A stretch of DNA of 64,000 nucleotides from Sporohalobacter salinus (GTDB lineage Bacteria; Bacillota; Halanaerobiia; Halobacteroidales; Acetohalobiaceae), in the NCBI RefSeq assembly GCF_016908635.1, contig NZ_JAFBEG010000003.1, positions 62,001 to 126,000 of the forward strand, read 5' to 3'. Under the pieces are notes generated by a model, which worked only from the letters and a program-made list of their open reading frames with translations, ran no database searches and had not been told where the DNA came from. Made by a program: the position numbers and the translations under genes. Below, piece after piece: positions 35,438-45,414 of this stretch (the stretch's first letter is position 1; each line of letters opens with the position of its first letter).

Positions 35438-35782
35438 ATGTCCGACTGCATCTTCTGTAAAATAGCTAATCATGAGATGGATAGTGATATTGTCTATGAG
35501 GATGGGAAAGTAATTGCTTTTAGAGATCTTGAACCTCAAGCGCCAGTACATATTTTAATAGTACCGAAGGAACACATTGCAACTACTTTAGATTTAACTG
35601 AGAAAGATAATGAATTAATAGGACATATTTATCAAGTAGCTAGTGAAATAGCTGAAGAAGAAGACATTGCCGAAGATGGATTTAGAGTGGTTAATAACTG
35701 TAATGAATCTGGAGGACAGACGGTTTTTCATCTACATTTTCATTTGCTGGGTGGTAGGAATTTACAGTGGCCCCCAGGTTAA
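35438..35782 (+). CDS. HIT-family nucleotide-binding protein
   Basis: A small HIT hydrolase of 114 aa with the histidine triad HLHFH near residue 98 and an N-terminal CIFCKIA segment (Hint type). Such proteins hydrolyse purine nucleoside phosphoramidates or AMP-lysine. GGAGGTG precedes ATG 35438. It lies between mtaB and yqeY, a common Firmicutes order; rpsU, often present between the last two, is missing here. Confidence 0.94.
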   Translation: MSDCIFCKIANHEMDSDIVYEDGKVIAFRDLEPQAPVHILIVPKEHIATTLDLTEKDNELIGHIYQVASEIAEEEDIAEDGFRVVNNCNESGGQTVFHLHFHLLGGRNLQWPPG

Positions 35783-35822
35783 GATTTAAATTAGTCTGCA
35801 AAATAGCAGAGGAGGAGAAAAA

Positions 35823-36266
35823 ATGTCCTTAAAAGAAGAATTGCTTGCTGATATGAAAGAAGCTATGAAAAGTGGAGATAAACAGAAGCTTTCAGTTATC
35901 AGAATGGCGCGAGCTTCCATTAAAAATGTAGAAATTGATGAGCGTAAGGATTTATCAGATGATGAATTAATTGGAGTGTTAGCTAAAGAAGTAAAACAGC
36001 GCAAAGAATCTATTGAAGAATATAAAAAGGCAGGACAGGAAGATACTGTTGAAGAATTAAAAGAGGAAATAGAAATTTTGGAGGAATATCTCCCTGAACA
36101 GCTTTCAGAAGAAGAATTGGTTGATTTAGTTGAAGAAGTAATTTCTGAAGTAGGAGCAGAAGATATGAGTGATATGGGCAAAGTTATGGGTGTAATTATG
36201 CCCAAGGTTAAAGGGAAAGCTGATGGCAGTAAAGTTAATGAATTAGTTAGGGAGAGACTCCAGTAG
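35823..36266 (+). CDS. yqeY: GatB/YqeY domain protein
   Basis: A 147-aa, mostly helical, highly acidic protein of the YqeY family, which is related to the tRNA-binding tail of GatB. Visible family segments are RMARASIKN near residue 28, LAKEVKQRKES near 58, LEEYLPEQLSEEEL near 87, and MGKVMGVIMP near 118. The precise role is not established; a tRNA-related function is usually suggested. AGGAGG precedes ATG 35823. A terminator follows. Confidence 0.92.
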   Translation: MSLKEELLADMKEAMKSGDKQKLSVIRMARASIKNVEIDERKDLSDDELIGVLAKEVKQRKESIEEYKKAGQEDTVEELKEEIEILEEYLPEQLSEEELVDLVEEVISEVGAEDMSDMGKVMGVIMPKVKGKADGSKVNELVRERLQ

Positions 36267-36289
36267 TAAAATTGAGATATATCATTAAC

Positions 36290-36322
36290 AATACTCGGTA
36301 CTAATGGTACCGGGTATTTTGT
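36290..36322 (+). terminator. Terminator after yqeY
   Basis: AATACTCGGTAC and GTACCGGGTATT pair (one G-U) around a short loop and are followed by TTGTATT. It ends the heat-shock/translation gene series. Confidence 0.8.
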
Positions 36323-36372
36323 ATTATAAGTTCATTTGTAGTAATTAATAGTTTAGAAAGGATTGAAGTCGA

Positions 36373-37695
36373 ATGGTGGAGTGTTTAAGAATAAATAAGC
36401 GCTGTCTAACTTTATTCTTAATTGTGGTGATGGGATTATTATTTTGTTTTTCGGCTGTTGGTCAGACTAAGGAGAAGATTGTCTATGAAATTCCCATTGA
36501 AGGCGAAATTAATTTAGGATTAGCTAGATTTGTAAACCGCGGTATTAATCAGGCAGAAAACAGCCAGGCTGATGCTGTTTTATTGACAGTAGATACCTTT
36601 GGTGGTTTAGTTAAAGCAGCCACTATGATTAGAGATGATATTTTAAGATCTGAGGTTCCGATAATTGCTTATGTTAAGAATAGGGCTTGGTCAGCTGGAG
36701 CCCTAATAACTATAGCCAGCAATGATATTTTTATGGATTCCGGTAGTAGTATAGGAGCTGCTGAAACTCGACCTAAAGAGGAAAAGTATATTTCTGCTTT
36801 TCGAAAGGAGTTTGAGACTACTGCAGAAAAGAGAGGGCGAGATTCAAATATAGCTGCTGCTATGGTAGATGATGATATTGAAATTGAAGGTGTGGTAGAA
36901 AAAGATAAGATATTAACCTTAACAGCGAATGAAGCTAAAAAGTTAGATTTTATAATTGGAGTTGTAGATAGCAAGCAGGATGTCATAGCTGCTAAGGGTT
37001 ATTCCAAAGCTAAAATTAAGAAATTAACTCCTAATCTTCGGGAACAACTGGCTCGTTTTGTTTCTAGTCCAGCAATTAGCACTATTTTATTAACTGTTGG
37101 ATTTATTGCCTTAATGATTGAAGGAATTACTTTAGGTTGGGGAGGATCTGGAACAGTTGGTATGTTGGCTTTGGGATTATATTTCGGTGGACGCTTAATG
37201 GCTGGTACTGCTGGAGTAGGATTAATCTTACTTTTTATAATAGGGATTTTTCTTCTAGGATTAGAAGTTTTAGTTGTGCCGGGCTTTGGTTTAACAGGAA
37301 TAGGCGGTATTGTAGCTATTTTAATTAGTCTTTTCTTTACTTTTGAAAGTCAGCAGGCGGCGGTTTATGTTTTAAGTATTTCATTATTAGCTAGTGTAGT
37401 AGGTTTAATAATAGCTTTTAAATACTTTATTAATAGTACTATTTGGAATAAAATCGAATTGGGAGCTTCTCAAACAAAGGAAGAAGGTTATTCTAGTCAT
37501 CAGAAGTCTAAGGAGTTGCTTGGTGAAAAGGGAAGAACAGTTACTCCACTTAGACCAGCAGGAATTGCTAAAATAGCAGGAAAAAGAAGGGATGTAGTTT
37601 CCCAAGGAGAATTTATTTCTGATGGCGAAGAAATAGAAGTGATATCAGTTCAAGGTAGGAGAATAGTAGTTAAAAAATTTCAAGTTAAGGAGTGA
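36373..37695 (+). CDS. nfeD: NfeD-family ClpP-class membrane serine protease
   Basis: A 440-aa long-form NfeD protein. After a signal/anchor helix (about 9-28) comes a ClpP-like protease domain with the nucleophile Ser in [11 protein letters not shown] near residue 112 and a Lys/Arg-rich segment after it. Four to five membrane helices (about 230-350) and a C-terminal OB-fold NfeD domain follow. NfeD proteases work with stomatin/flotillin partners in membrane quality control. floA overlaps its end by 4 bases, so the two are coupled. Confidence 0.93.
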   Translation: MVECLRINKRCLTLFLIVVMGLLFCFSAVGQTKEKIVYEIPIEGEINLGLARFVNRGINQAENSQADAVLLTVDTFGGLVKAATMIRDDILRSEVPIIAYVKNRAWSAGALITIASNDIFMDSGSSIGAAETRPKEEKYISAFRKEFETTAEKRGRDSNIAAAMVDDDIEIEGVVEKDKILTLTANEAKKLDFIIGVVDSKQDVIAAKGYSKAKIKKLTPNLREQLARFVSSPAISTILLTVGFIALMIEGITLGWGGSGTVGMLALGLYFGGRLMAGTAGVGLILLFIIGIFLLGLEVLVVPGFGLTGIGGIVAILISLFFTFESQQAAVYVLSISLLASVVGLIIAFKYFINSTIWNKIELGASQTKEEGYSSHQKSKELLGEKGRTVTPLRPAGIAKIAGKRRDVVSQGEFISDGEEIEVISVQGRRIVVKKFQVKE

Positions 37696-38681
37696 GATTT
37701 ATGTTAACTTTAGTTGCTGTAATTTTGGGTTTGGTTGGATTTATATGGTTATTTAGTTATGTGATTCCAGTGGGGCTTTGGTTATCTGCTTTAGCTTCTG
37801 GAGTTAAAGTTGGCATCGGGACTTTGATTGGAATGCGCTTTAGAAGGGTACCACCTGCAGAGATAGTACGACCGATGATTAAGTCACATAAAGCTGGAGT
37901 AAAACTGGGAATTGACCGTTTGGAAGCTCATTATTTAGCCGGTGGAAATGTAGATCGAGTAGTTGATGCTTTAATTGCTGCTGAGAGAGCCGATATAGAT
38001 CTTACCTTTGAGCGGACGGCAGCTATCGATTTGGCTGGTAGAGATGTGTTAGAAGCTGTACAAATGAGTGTTAACCCGAAAGTAATTCAGACACCTATGG
38101 TAACGGCTGTAGCTATGGATGGAATTCAGGTTCAAGCTAATGCTCGAGTTACAGTTAGAGCTAATATTGATCAGCTTGTTGGTGGGGCTGGAGAAGAAAC
38201 AATTTTAGCTCGAGTCGGAGAGGGAATTGTTACCACTGTTGGTTCATCTGATGCTCATACTAAAGTATTAGAAAATCCTGATTCTATTTCAAAGACAGTA
38301 CTAGAAAAGGGACTAGATTCCGGTACAGCATTTGAAATTTTATCGATTGATATTGCTGATGTTGATGTTGGTAAGAATATTGGAGCCCAGTTGCAGACTG
38401 ACCAGGCTGAAGCCGATAAAGAGATCGCTCAGGCTAAGGCTGAAGAACGTCGTGCTATGGCTGTAGCTCAGGAACAGGAAATGAAAGCGGAAGTACAGGA
38501 GAAGAGAGCTAAAGTAGTTGAAGCGGAAGCAGAAGTACCACTAGCTATATCTCAAGCACTACGAGAAGGAAAGATGGGAGTTATGGATTATTTAAATTAT
38601 CAGAATATAAAAGCTGATACTGAAATGAGAAATAGCATCTCTGGTGAAGAAGAGGATGTAACGGTAGATGATGAAGAGTAG
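37692..38681 (+). CDS. floA: Flotillin-like protein FloA
   Basis: FloA scaffolds functional membrane microdomains. The 329-aa protein has an N-terminal membrane hairpin (about 5-45), the SPFH-like domain with [17 protein letters not shown] near 73-89 and [18 protein letters not shown] near 152-169, and a long Glu/Ala/Gln-rich C-terminal coiled coil (about 230-295). The family pattern is very well conserved. It pairs with the upstream nfeD gene, as in Bacillus yqeZ-yqfA. Confidence 0.96.
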   Translation: MRFMLTLVAVILGLVGFIWLFSYVIPVGLWLSALASGVKVGIGTLIGMRFRRVPPAEIVRPMIKSHKAGVKLGIDRLEAHYLAGGNVDRVVDALIAAERADIDLTFERTAAIDLAGRDVLEAVQMSVNPKVIQTPMVTAVAMDGIQVQANARVTVRANIDQLVGGAGEETILARVGEGIVTTVGSSDAHTKVLENPDSISKTVLEKGLDSGTAFEILSIDIADVDVGKNIGAQLQTDQAEADKEIAQAKAEERRAMAVAQEQEMKAEVQEKRAKVVEAEAEVPLAISQALREGKMGVMDYLNYQNIKADTEMRNSISGEEEDVTVDDEE

Positions 38682-38710
38682 ATTTAATAGAGGAATAAGG
38701 AGGTGCTAGA

Positions 38711-39220
38711 ATGGAATTTTTAGTTCCGATTTTATTCTATTTGGGATATAGTATAATTGCATCTATAATAAAGAAATTGAAGAATGAATATCAGGAACCG
38801 GATTTAGCTCCGTATGCTCCTAAGGAAGGATCAGACCAAGAAGGAACGTCGAAATCTGATAAACAACTTCTTAATGATGATCCAGATAGTGAAAAGCCCC
38901 CTTTTGAAAATAATAAATCTAAAAAGGAAGAAGCTGAAGATTCAGCAAGAGAAATAAATAAAAAAGGAACGGCAGAGCTAGAAATAGAAGAAGAGCGCAG
39001 AAAATTAAGAGCTAGACAGGCCGAAGCTGAAAAGAAGCAACAGGAAGTAAGAAAAAAATTAAAAGAGAAGCAGGAAAAAAATGCATCAGTAGCTAAGAAA
39101 AATAATACAAGATTAGATATAAAGAATTTGGATCGAGATAAGTTGCAGCAGGGAGTTATATTAGCTGAGATATTAAAGCCTCCCCGTGCTAAGCGGCCTT
39201 ATCGATCTAAAAATTCTTAG
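38711..39220 (+). CDS. Hypothetical membrane-anchored charged protein
   Basis: The 169-aa protein has one N-terminal membrane helix (about 2-20) and a long Glu/Lys/Gln-rich region predicted as coiled coil (about 75-125). It ends in a more conserved-looking patch, QQGVILAEILKPPRAKRPYR, at 145-164. I do not know a family name. It directly follows floA with an AGGAGG site and occupies the place of small third genes in nfeD-floA operons, so a microdomain-related role is plausible (inference). Confidence 0.7.
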   Translation: MEFLVPILFYLGYSIIASIIKKLKNEYQEPDLAPYAPKEGSDQEGTSKSDKQLLNDDPDSEKPPFENNKSKKEEAEDSAREINKKGTAELEIEEERRKLRARQAEAEKKQQEVRKKLKEKQEKNASVAKKNNTRLDIKNLDRDKLQQGVILAEILKPPRAKRPYRSKNS

Positions 39221-39244
39221 TCAGGGGGTTAAGTAAAGGGGAAG

Positions 39245-40906
39245 ATGTTTCAGAACTTTATAAGAATGACTAAAGATTACGGTCCAATAGATTTAAAAGA
39301 CGATTTAGTAGCTGGTTTATCAGTGGCAACTATTGCCCTACCACAGAATATGGCTTATGCTTTGATTGTAGGTGTTGACCCTGTTTATGGTCTCTATACT
39401 TCTATAGTTTCTATGATTATTGCTACTTTTGTTGGAGTTTCAAATTATATGGTTGTTGGGCCAGCTAATATGATTGCTGTAGCTATAGCCAGTAGTTTAG
39501 CTCCTTTAAATGGAATTAATTATCTACAAGGAGTATTACTCTTAACACTAATGGTAGGACTAATTCAGATAATTTTAGGGGTTTTAAAGTTAGGAGATTT
39601 AGTTAAATATATTTCCCATTCAGTAATTGTTGGCCTGACAACAGGAGTTGCTTTAATGATTGGTATCGGGCAGTTAGGTAGTTTTTTAGGCCTGACAGTG
39701 GAAAGAAGTACAAATATTTTTATAACATTATACCAAATAATAATTAAGCTTAGTCAGCTTAATTATTATTCTTTATCAATTGGTATTTTAACAATGATAA
39801 TTATTGTAAGTAGTAAAAGAATAGATTCTAGGTTGCCTTCATATTTGTTAGCAGTTGTTGTTTCTATGTTAATAACTTATTTATTTAATTTAGATCAGGA
39901 ATTAAAAGTAATTAATCAATTTTCTTCTTCTTTACCTAGTTTTGATTTAATCAAAGTTAATTTCACTTTGATAAGGAAGTTATTTGTTTCGGCTTTATCT
40001 ATTGCGATTTTGGGTTTTATTCAAGTAGTTTCAATAGTTAAATCTTTAGAAAAAGAGACTGGTCAGGAAGTAAATCTAAATCGAGAATTTATAGGGCAGG
40101 GAATTATTAATACTACTTGTTCTTTTTTCAGTAGCTTTGCTATTTCCGGTTCATTTACAAATTCCTTTGCTAATTATGAAGCTGGTGCTAAAACAAGATT
40201 TTCGGAATTAATTATTGCAGTGATTATGTTACTATTTATTATCTTATTTAATTCTTTAGTAGAATATATTCCTATTTCTACTCTATCAGCAATAGTAATT
40301 ATAGTAGCCTATAATATGATAGATATACCAGAGATAATTAAAACCTTTAAAACTACAAAATATGATGCAGTAGTTCTTTCGGTGACACTATTGACTACTA
40401 TTTTGGCTCCACGGTTGGATTATGCTATTTATTTAGGAGTATTAATTTCTACTATTATAGTCTTAAAGGATACTAGTGATATTAATTATTCTCATATTAG
40501 TTATGAACAAGAAGAGAGCAAATTTGTTCATCAAGATTTTGAAGAGGTTAAGAATGATGAATTAATAGTTATCAACCTGTCAGGTAATTTAAACTTTAAC
40601 TCATCAGAGAATTTAAAAGAAGAATTAGATGAAAGCTTCCAGGAGAATAAGATCTTTGTTATTAGAACTCGAAATGTAGAAAGTATCGATTTTACTACTA
40701 TTAGAGAATTAGATAAATTTATTGATCGGGTACAAAACCATGGTGGCGATGTAATGATTTGTGGGTTAGGAGATGATATTTTTGAACCACTAGAAGAATC
40801 AGGTGTAATTGATAAAGTTAACCGCAGTAATGTCTTTAGAGCTGGTGACTATATCTTTTCGTCGACTCAGGAAGCTATCAATAAAGCAGAAGATCGGAAA
40901 GATTAA
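39245..40906 (+). CDS. SulP-family anion transporter with STAS domain
   Basis: A 553-aa SulP/SLC26 transporter: about 10-12 membrane helices beginning with AGLSVATIALPQNMAYALIVG and including GPANMIAVAIAS, followed by a cytoplasmic STAS domain (about 440-540) with INLSGNLNFNSSENL and the usual IDFTTIRELDKF stretch. Substrates in the family include sulfate, bicarbonate and other anions; the sequence alone does not tell which. It is in a run with floA upstream and an SLC13-type transporter gene 18 bases downstream. Confidence 0.92.
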   Translation: MFQNFIRMTKDYGPIDLKDDLVAGLSVATIALPQNMAYALIVGVDPVYGLYTSIVSMIIATFVGVSNYMVVGPANMIAVAIASSLAPLNGINYLQGVLLLTLMVGLIQIILGVLKLGDLVKYISHSVIVGLTTGVALMIGIGQLGSFLGLTVERSTNIFITLYQIIIKLSQLNYYSLSIGILTMIIIVSSKRIDSRLPSYLLAVVVSMLITYLFNLDQELKVINQFSSSLPSFDLIKVNFTLIRKLFVSALSIAILGFIQVVSIVKSLEKETGQEVNLNREFIGQGIINTTCSFFSSFAISGSFTNSFANYEAGAKTRFSELIIAVIMLLFIILFNSLVEYIPISTLSAIVIIVAYNMIDIPEIIKTFKTTKYDAVVLSVTLLTTILAPRLDYAIYLGVLISTIIVLKDTSDINYSHISYEQEESKFVHQDFEEVKNDELIVINLSGNLNFNSSENLKEELDESFQENKIFVIRTRNVESIDFTTIRELDKFIDRVQNHGGDVMICGLGDDIFEPLEESGVIDKVNRSNVFRAGDYIFSSTQEAINKAEDRKD

Positions 40907-40924
40907 ATTTAGGAGGGGATATCT

Positions 40925-42721
40925 GTGGATATTGGAATGATTATTGTTAGTACTATAGTCTTACTAGCAGTAATTCTCTTCTTATTGGAACCGCTGCGGT
41001 TAGATATTTTAGCTTTATCGATTCCGGTAGTTCTTGTGCTCTTGCAGCCATGGACAAAGATATCTACTGAAGAAGCTTTATCGGGATTTGCGAATAAGGC
41101 TACAATTACCATCTTAGCTATGTTTATTCTAAGTGAAGGTGTTCAACGTAGTGGTTTAGTTCGTAGTTTAGGAGATAAAATTGCCCAAATTACTACTGGC
41201 AGTGAAATGAGTCAAGTAGGGATTATTACGGGCCTGTCTGGAACCATTGCTGGAATTCTCAATAATACACCGTTAGTAGCGATTTTCATTCCAATGGTGA
41301 CTAATCTAGCACGTAAGACTAAGACTTCTCCGTCTAAATTATTAATTCCCCTCTCTTATGCTTCTATGATGGGAGGGGTTATGACTTTAATCGGAACTTC
41401 TACTAATCTTTTGGCTAGTGATTTGTCTGCTCGTTTGATTGACCATCCATTTTCTATGTTTGAATTTACCCCTTTGGGGGGAGTAGTCTTATTAGTAGGA
41501 ATTATTTATTTAGTAACAATAGGATGGAGACTGATTCCAGATCGAATTGATCCTCAAGAGAACTTAATTGATGAGTATAAAATGCGAGATTTTCTGACTG
41601 AGGTTGTAATTGAAGAAGATTCACCGTTAGTGAACAAAAGTGTAGGAGAAACTCTAAATAAAACAGAATTAGACTTAGATTTGGTTCAGATTATTAGAAG
41701 TGGTGAACAATTTGTTGAACCACTAGCTGCTAAAGTATTTCAGGCTGGGGATCATTTAGTTATTAGAACTGATCAGGATACTTTGCTTGAAGTGATGAAT
41801 GCTGAAGGATTAAGGTTAATACCGGAGATTAGAATTACTCGAAAGCAGTTAGAAGAGCCAATTAAAGGTCATAAAGTAGTAGAAACTGTTATTCCTCATG
41901 GTTCTTTTATGGAAGGGCAGACTTTAGAGAAAGTAAATTTTTTGGAGCGGTATAATAGTACAGTACTGGCCATTAGGCGGGGACATGAATTGACACATAA
42001 ATTAATGTCAGAGATTACGTTAAAAGCTGGAGATGTTCTATTGTTACTAGCTGGTGAGAAGACGTTGGATCGACTACGCAGCAATCGTAATTTCATTATT
42101 TCTCGTGAGATTGATTCGACAGATTATCGTCGTTCGAAAATACCTATTGCTTTAGGAATTCTATTTACAGTAATTATATCAGCTGCTTTAGGATTAACTC
42201 CAATTGTAGTTTCTGCTTTAGCTGGAGTAATAGCTATGGTAGCTACTGGATGTGTTAAATCATCTGAAATTTATAAAGCTATAAATTGGGAAGTGATCTT
42301 TCTTTTAGCTGGATTAATTCCACTGGGAATTGCTATGGAGAAAACTGGAACTGCTCAATATATTGCTCAACAAGTATTAGAGATAGCTGGTTTTTTCCCC
42401 CCAGTTGTTACTTTAGGAATTTTCTATTTGTTGACTGCTCTATTAACTAATATTATTAGTAATAATGCTAGTGTGTTACTGATGATTCCTATTGCTGTAG
42501 ATGCTGCTCAACAAATAGGGGCCAGTCCCTTTTCTTTTGTTCTAGCGGTGACATTTGCTGCTAGTACAGCTTTTTTAACGCCAGTAGGTTATCAGACAAA
42601 TTTAATGGTTTACGGCCCAGGAGGTTACCGTTTTCGAGATTTTGTAGTAATTGGCGCGCCACTTCAATTGTTATTAACAATTATAACTCCTATTTTTATC
42701 GCTCTAATTTGGGGAGTCTAA
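40925..42721 (+). CDS. SLC13/DASS-type permease with paired RCK_C domains
   Basis: A 598-aa divalent-anion/Na+ symporter family protein. Membrane helices at both ends hold the two SNT-like anion motifs (ILNNTPLVAIFIP near 110 and ISNNASVLLMIP near 515). Two TrkA_C/RCK_C regulatory domains lie in the middle (about 210-380). This architecture occurs in transporters for sulfate, dicarboxylates or similar anions. The start is GTG 40925 behind AGGAGGGG. It follows the SulP gene by 18 bases and is followed by a terminator. Confidence 0.92.
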   Translation: MDIGMIIVSTIVLLAVILFLLEPLRLDILALSIPVVLVLLQPWTKISTEEALSGFANKATITILAMFILSEGVQRSGLVRSLGDKIAQITTGSEMSQVGIITGLSGTIAGILNNTPLVAIFIPMVTNLARKTKTSPSKLLIPLSYASMMGGVMTLIGTSTNLLASDLSARLIDHPFSMFEFTPLGGVVLLVGIIYLVTIGWRLIPDRIDPQENLIDEYKMRDFLTEVVIEEDSPLVNKSVGETLNKTELDLDLVQIIRSGEQFVEPLAAKVFQAGDHLVIRTDQDTLLEVMNAEGLRLIPEIRITRKQLEEPIKGHKVVETVIPHGSFMEGQTLEKVNFLERYNSTVLAIRRGHELTHKLMSEITLKAGDVLLLLAGEKTLDRLRSNRNFIISREIDSTDYRRSKIPIALGILFTVIISAALGLTPIVVSALAGVIAMVATGCVKSSEIYKAINWEVIFLLAGLIPLGIAMEKTGTAQYIAQQVLEIAGFFPPVVTLGIFYLLTALLTNIISNNASVLLMIPIAVDAAQQIGASPFSFVLAVTFAASTAFLTPVGYQTNLMVYGPGGYRFRDFVVIGAPLQLLLTIITPIFIALIWGV

Positions 42722-42776
42722 TAGAATAAGAATAATATAGGTAATCTAGTTTAGTTATTTATTATTCTGTTTAATT

Positions 42777-42808
42777 AAGTACTGGCTATTAATAGTCAGT
42801 ACTTTTTA
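42777..42808 (+). terminator. Terminator after SLC13 gene
   Basis: AAGTACTGGCTA pairs with TAGTCAGTACTT (one G-U) around TTAA, followed by TTT. Confidence 0.88.
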
Positions 42809-42895
42809 TAGTTATGATAACTTTTTTAAGTTTTAGTGATTATTATACCTTCGGCAACATAAATTTAGTACAAGAAGCAGTAAGGAGGGGTTTAG

Positions 42896-43186
42896 TTGTC
42901 CAAAGATAGAAAGATTACTGAAAAAATCAAGAACAAATTTGCTGACTTTTTTGAAATGCCAAAAGATATAGTTTTGGATGCCCCCCAAATTTCTATGATT
43001 GGAAATATGGATTTAGTATTGAAAAATCATCGAGGAATTATTGAGTATACTCAAGAAAAGATTCGAGTTAGGATTAATAAAGGACAGGTTGTTATTTGCG
43101 GGGAGGAATTAATTATTGCAAATTTAACTAAGGAAATGGTTAGTGTCAAAGGACAGATTGTAGATGTTAGCTTTAAATTTAATTAA
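42896..43186 (+). CDS. yqfC: Sporulation protein YqfC
   Basis: A small 96-aa protein of the YqfC/YabP-type family of spore proteins. The second half holds the typical LVLKNHRGIIEYTQEKIRV segment and ends with a beta-rich stretch. In Bacillus yqfC-yqfD are sigma-E-dependent mother-cell genes. The start is TTG 42896 preceded by AAGGAGGGG. The next gene is yqfD, 5 to 14 bases away depending on start choice. Confidence 0.92.
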   Translation: MSKDRKITEKIKNKFADFFEMPKDIVLDAPQISMIGNMDLVLKNHRGIIEYTQEKIRVRINKGQVVICGEELIIANLTKEMVSVKGQIVDVSFKFN

Positions 43187-43200
43187 AGGAAGTGATAGGA

Positions 43201-44445
43201 GTGATCTTTAAATTATTATACTTATTGCAGGGGTATGTAATAATTAGAATTGAAGGCTATGGAAAAGAAAAGTTAATTAACTTTTTGATGCGTAGTGATT
43301 TTAGAATTTGGAAGGTTAAACATAAAAGAGATCACTTTGAAGCTAGATTAAAAATGAAGGATTTTAAAGAAATTCGCCCCTATGTAAAAAGAGCAGATTG
43401 TCAGGTAAGGATTAAGTCTAAACATGGTTTTCCTTATTGGCTTAAGAAATTGAAGTTTAGAAAATCACTATTTATCGGTTCAATAGTAGCAGTTATAGTA
43501 CTTTATTTATTATCTTCTTTTATTTGGTTAGTTGATATTCATGGTTTATCAGATCTTTCTGAAGAGGAAATAATGAATTTATTAAAGGATTCTGGTTTTG
43601 AATATGGAATGTTAAAGCATAAAGTAGATGTAAAAGGATTGGAAGATACACTTGAAGACCATCGTAAGGTAGTTTGGGCTGATATTGAGCTGCAGGGTAC
43701 TAAATTAGATGTTGAAGTGGTAGAAAAGGTATTAGTTGAAGACAAGGATAGAGCTAATAAAGTAGTAGATGTAGTAGCTAAAAAAGCGGGATTAGTTGAA
43801 GAAGTTATTGTTTTGAAGGGAGAATCCGTCGTTAAAGAAGGAGAATTAGTACAACCAGGAGAAAAATTAATTAGCGGGATTAGAAAGTATTATCCGCAGG
43901 TTCCTTCCCAAGAAGAATTATCAGAAGAAGAGAGGCAAAAGTTAGAGCCTAAGGTAGAGAAGATGGTAGCTAATGGAATAGTTAAGGCTAAAGTATGGTA
44001 CCGCAGCTACGCTGAAACTAGATTGATTGATTATCATAAACAACAAACTGATGAAGTAGTAGATAGTGTCAGTATAAAGTATGGGAATTTGGAGTTTAAC
44101 ATTTATGGACCAGATAGACCTCCCTTTGCTCAATTTAAGGTGGAGAAGATGGTTAAATCTTTACCGTCATGGAGGAATATTGATTTCCCTATCGAATTAA
44201 TTAGAAGAAGATATATTAAAGTTAAAGAGTTTAAGGAGAAACAAAATTTAACAGAGGCGAAACAATTAGCTAAAAGGAAAGCTTTACAGAAAGTATTAGA
44301 TGAAATTGATGAAGAAGCAGTAGTAATCAATAAGGAATTTGAAATAATATCTGAGAACCAAGAAGTAAATAATATAATTAGAGTTAAAGCATTAGTTACA
44401 ACTAAAGAGGATATTGCATTACAGAAAGTAAAAAATGTTCAGTAG
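43201..44445 (+). CDS. yqfD: Sporulation protein YqfD
   Basis: YqfD is a membrane protein required for efficient sporulation in Bacillus. The 414-aa product has an N-terminal basic region, one membrane helix (about 90-112), and a large extracytoplasmic domain starting with a FtsQ/POTRA-like fold (VDIHGLSDLSEEEI) and ending in mixed alpha/beta. GTG 43201 is preferred because AAAGGAAG lies about 8 bases upstream; an in-frame GTG at 43192 overlaps that site. It follows yqfC and precedes phoH, the conserved order. Confidence 0.9.
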   Translation: MIFKLLYLLQGYVIIRIEGYGKEKLINFLMRSDFRIWKVKHKRDHFEARLKMKDFKEIRPYVKRADCQVRIKSKHGFPYWLKKLKFRKSLFIGSIVAVIVLYLLSSFIWLVDIHGLSDLSEEEIMNLLKDSGFEYGMLKHKVDVKGLEDTLEDHRKVVWADIELQGTKLDVEVVEKVLVEDKDRANKVVDVVAKKAGLVEEVIVLKGESVVKEGELVQPGEKLISGIRKYYPQVPSQEELSEEERQKLEPKVEKMVANGIVKAKVWYRSYAETRLIDYHKQQTDEVVDSVSIKYGNLEFNIYGPDRPPFAQFKVEKMVKSLPSWRNIDFPIELIRRRYIKVKEFKEKQNLTEAKQLAKRKALQKVLDEIDEEAVVINKEFEIISENQEVNNIIRVKALVTTKEDIALQKVKNVQ

Positions 44446-44460
44446 GAGGTTAAGCTGGAA

Positions 44461-45402
44461 TTGGAGCAAGAAGAGATAGTATTACCAACTAATGAAGTAG
44501 CTAAGAAAATTTTTGGGAAACATGACCAGAATCTAAAATTGATTGAGGAAGAATTTGAGGTTGACATTTTTGCTCGAGGTAATAAAATACAGATTGAAGG
44601 TGAGAAAAAAGAAGTTCAAAGGGTGGCTGAATTATTTGAAGAATTAAATAAAATTATCGGTAAGAATCATACTTTGGATAAGCGAGAAATGGAGTATGCT
44701 ATTGAATTAGCTACTGAAGATAAATTTGATTTAGAAGAAGTTTATTCTGATGTAGTTCAGGTTACTTATCAAGGGCAAAAGATAAAGCCTAAGACTTTGG
44801 GGCAGAAAATATATATTGATGCTATTCGTAGTCATGATATTGTTTTTGGAATTGGGCCAGCTGGTACAGGTAAGACTTATCTAGCAGTAGTAATGGCTGT
44901 TAATGCTTTAATGACCAATCAGATAAATAGAATTGTACTAACAAGACCTGCTATTGAGGCTGGTGAGAACTTAGGTTTTTTACCTGGAGATCTTCAGGAG
45001 AAAGTAGATCCTTATCTTAGACCTCTTTATGATAGTTTGTATGATGTTTTAGGTACTCAAAAAGTAACTGAACTTTTAGAGCAGGATATTATAGAAATAG
45101 CTCCTTTAGCCTATATGCGGGGAAGAACACTAAAGAATTCATTTGTTATTTTAGATGAGGCTCAGAATACGACTTCAGCTCAGATGAAGATGTTTTTGAC
45201 TAGGTTAGGAGTTAATTCTAAAGCCGTAATTAATGGTGATATTACTCAAGTTGATCTTCCTAAGCATAATGCTTCTGGTTTGGCACAAGTACGTACAATT
45301 TTAAAGCATATCGAAGGAATTAAATTTGTTCACTTAACTAATAAGGATGTAGTACGGCATCGTCTGGTAAAAGAAATCATTGATGCGTATGAAACCCTAT
45401 AG
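44461..45402 (+). CDS. phoH: PhoH-family ATPase
   Basis: A 313-aa PhoH/PhoL protein, a P-loop ATPase probably acting on RNA. It has a KH-like N-terminal part (GKHDQNLKLIEEEF), Walker A GPAGTGKTYLAV near residue 140, Walker B FVILDEAQNTT near 236, and QMKMFLTRLG. The start is TTG 44461 or CTG 44455 behind AGGAGG; both are unusual codons and I cannot choose firmly. It is part of the yqfCD-phoH-pgpH-ybeY series. Confidence 0.94.
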   Translation: MEQEEIVLPTNEVAKKIFGKHDQNLKLIEEEFEVDIFARGNKIQIEGEKKEVQRVAELFEELNKIIGKNHTLDKREMEYAIELATEDKFDLEEVYSDVVQVTYQGQKIKPKTLGQKIYIDAIRSHDIVFGIGPAGTGKTYLAVVMAVNALMTNQINRIVLTRPAIEAGENLGFLPGDLQEKVDPYLRPLYDSLYDVLGTQKVTELLEQDIIEIAPLAYMRGRTLKNSFVILDEAQNTTSAQMKMFLTRLGVNSKAVINGDITQVDLPKHNASGLAQVRTILKHIEGIKFVHLTNKDVVRHRLVKEIIDAYETL

Positions 45403-45414
45403 GGAGTGTAGCTA

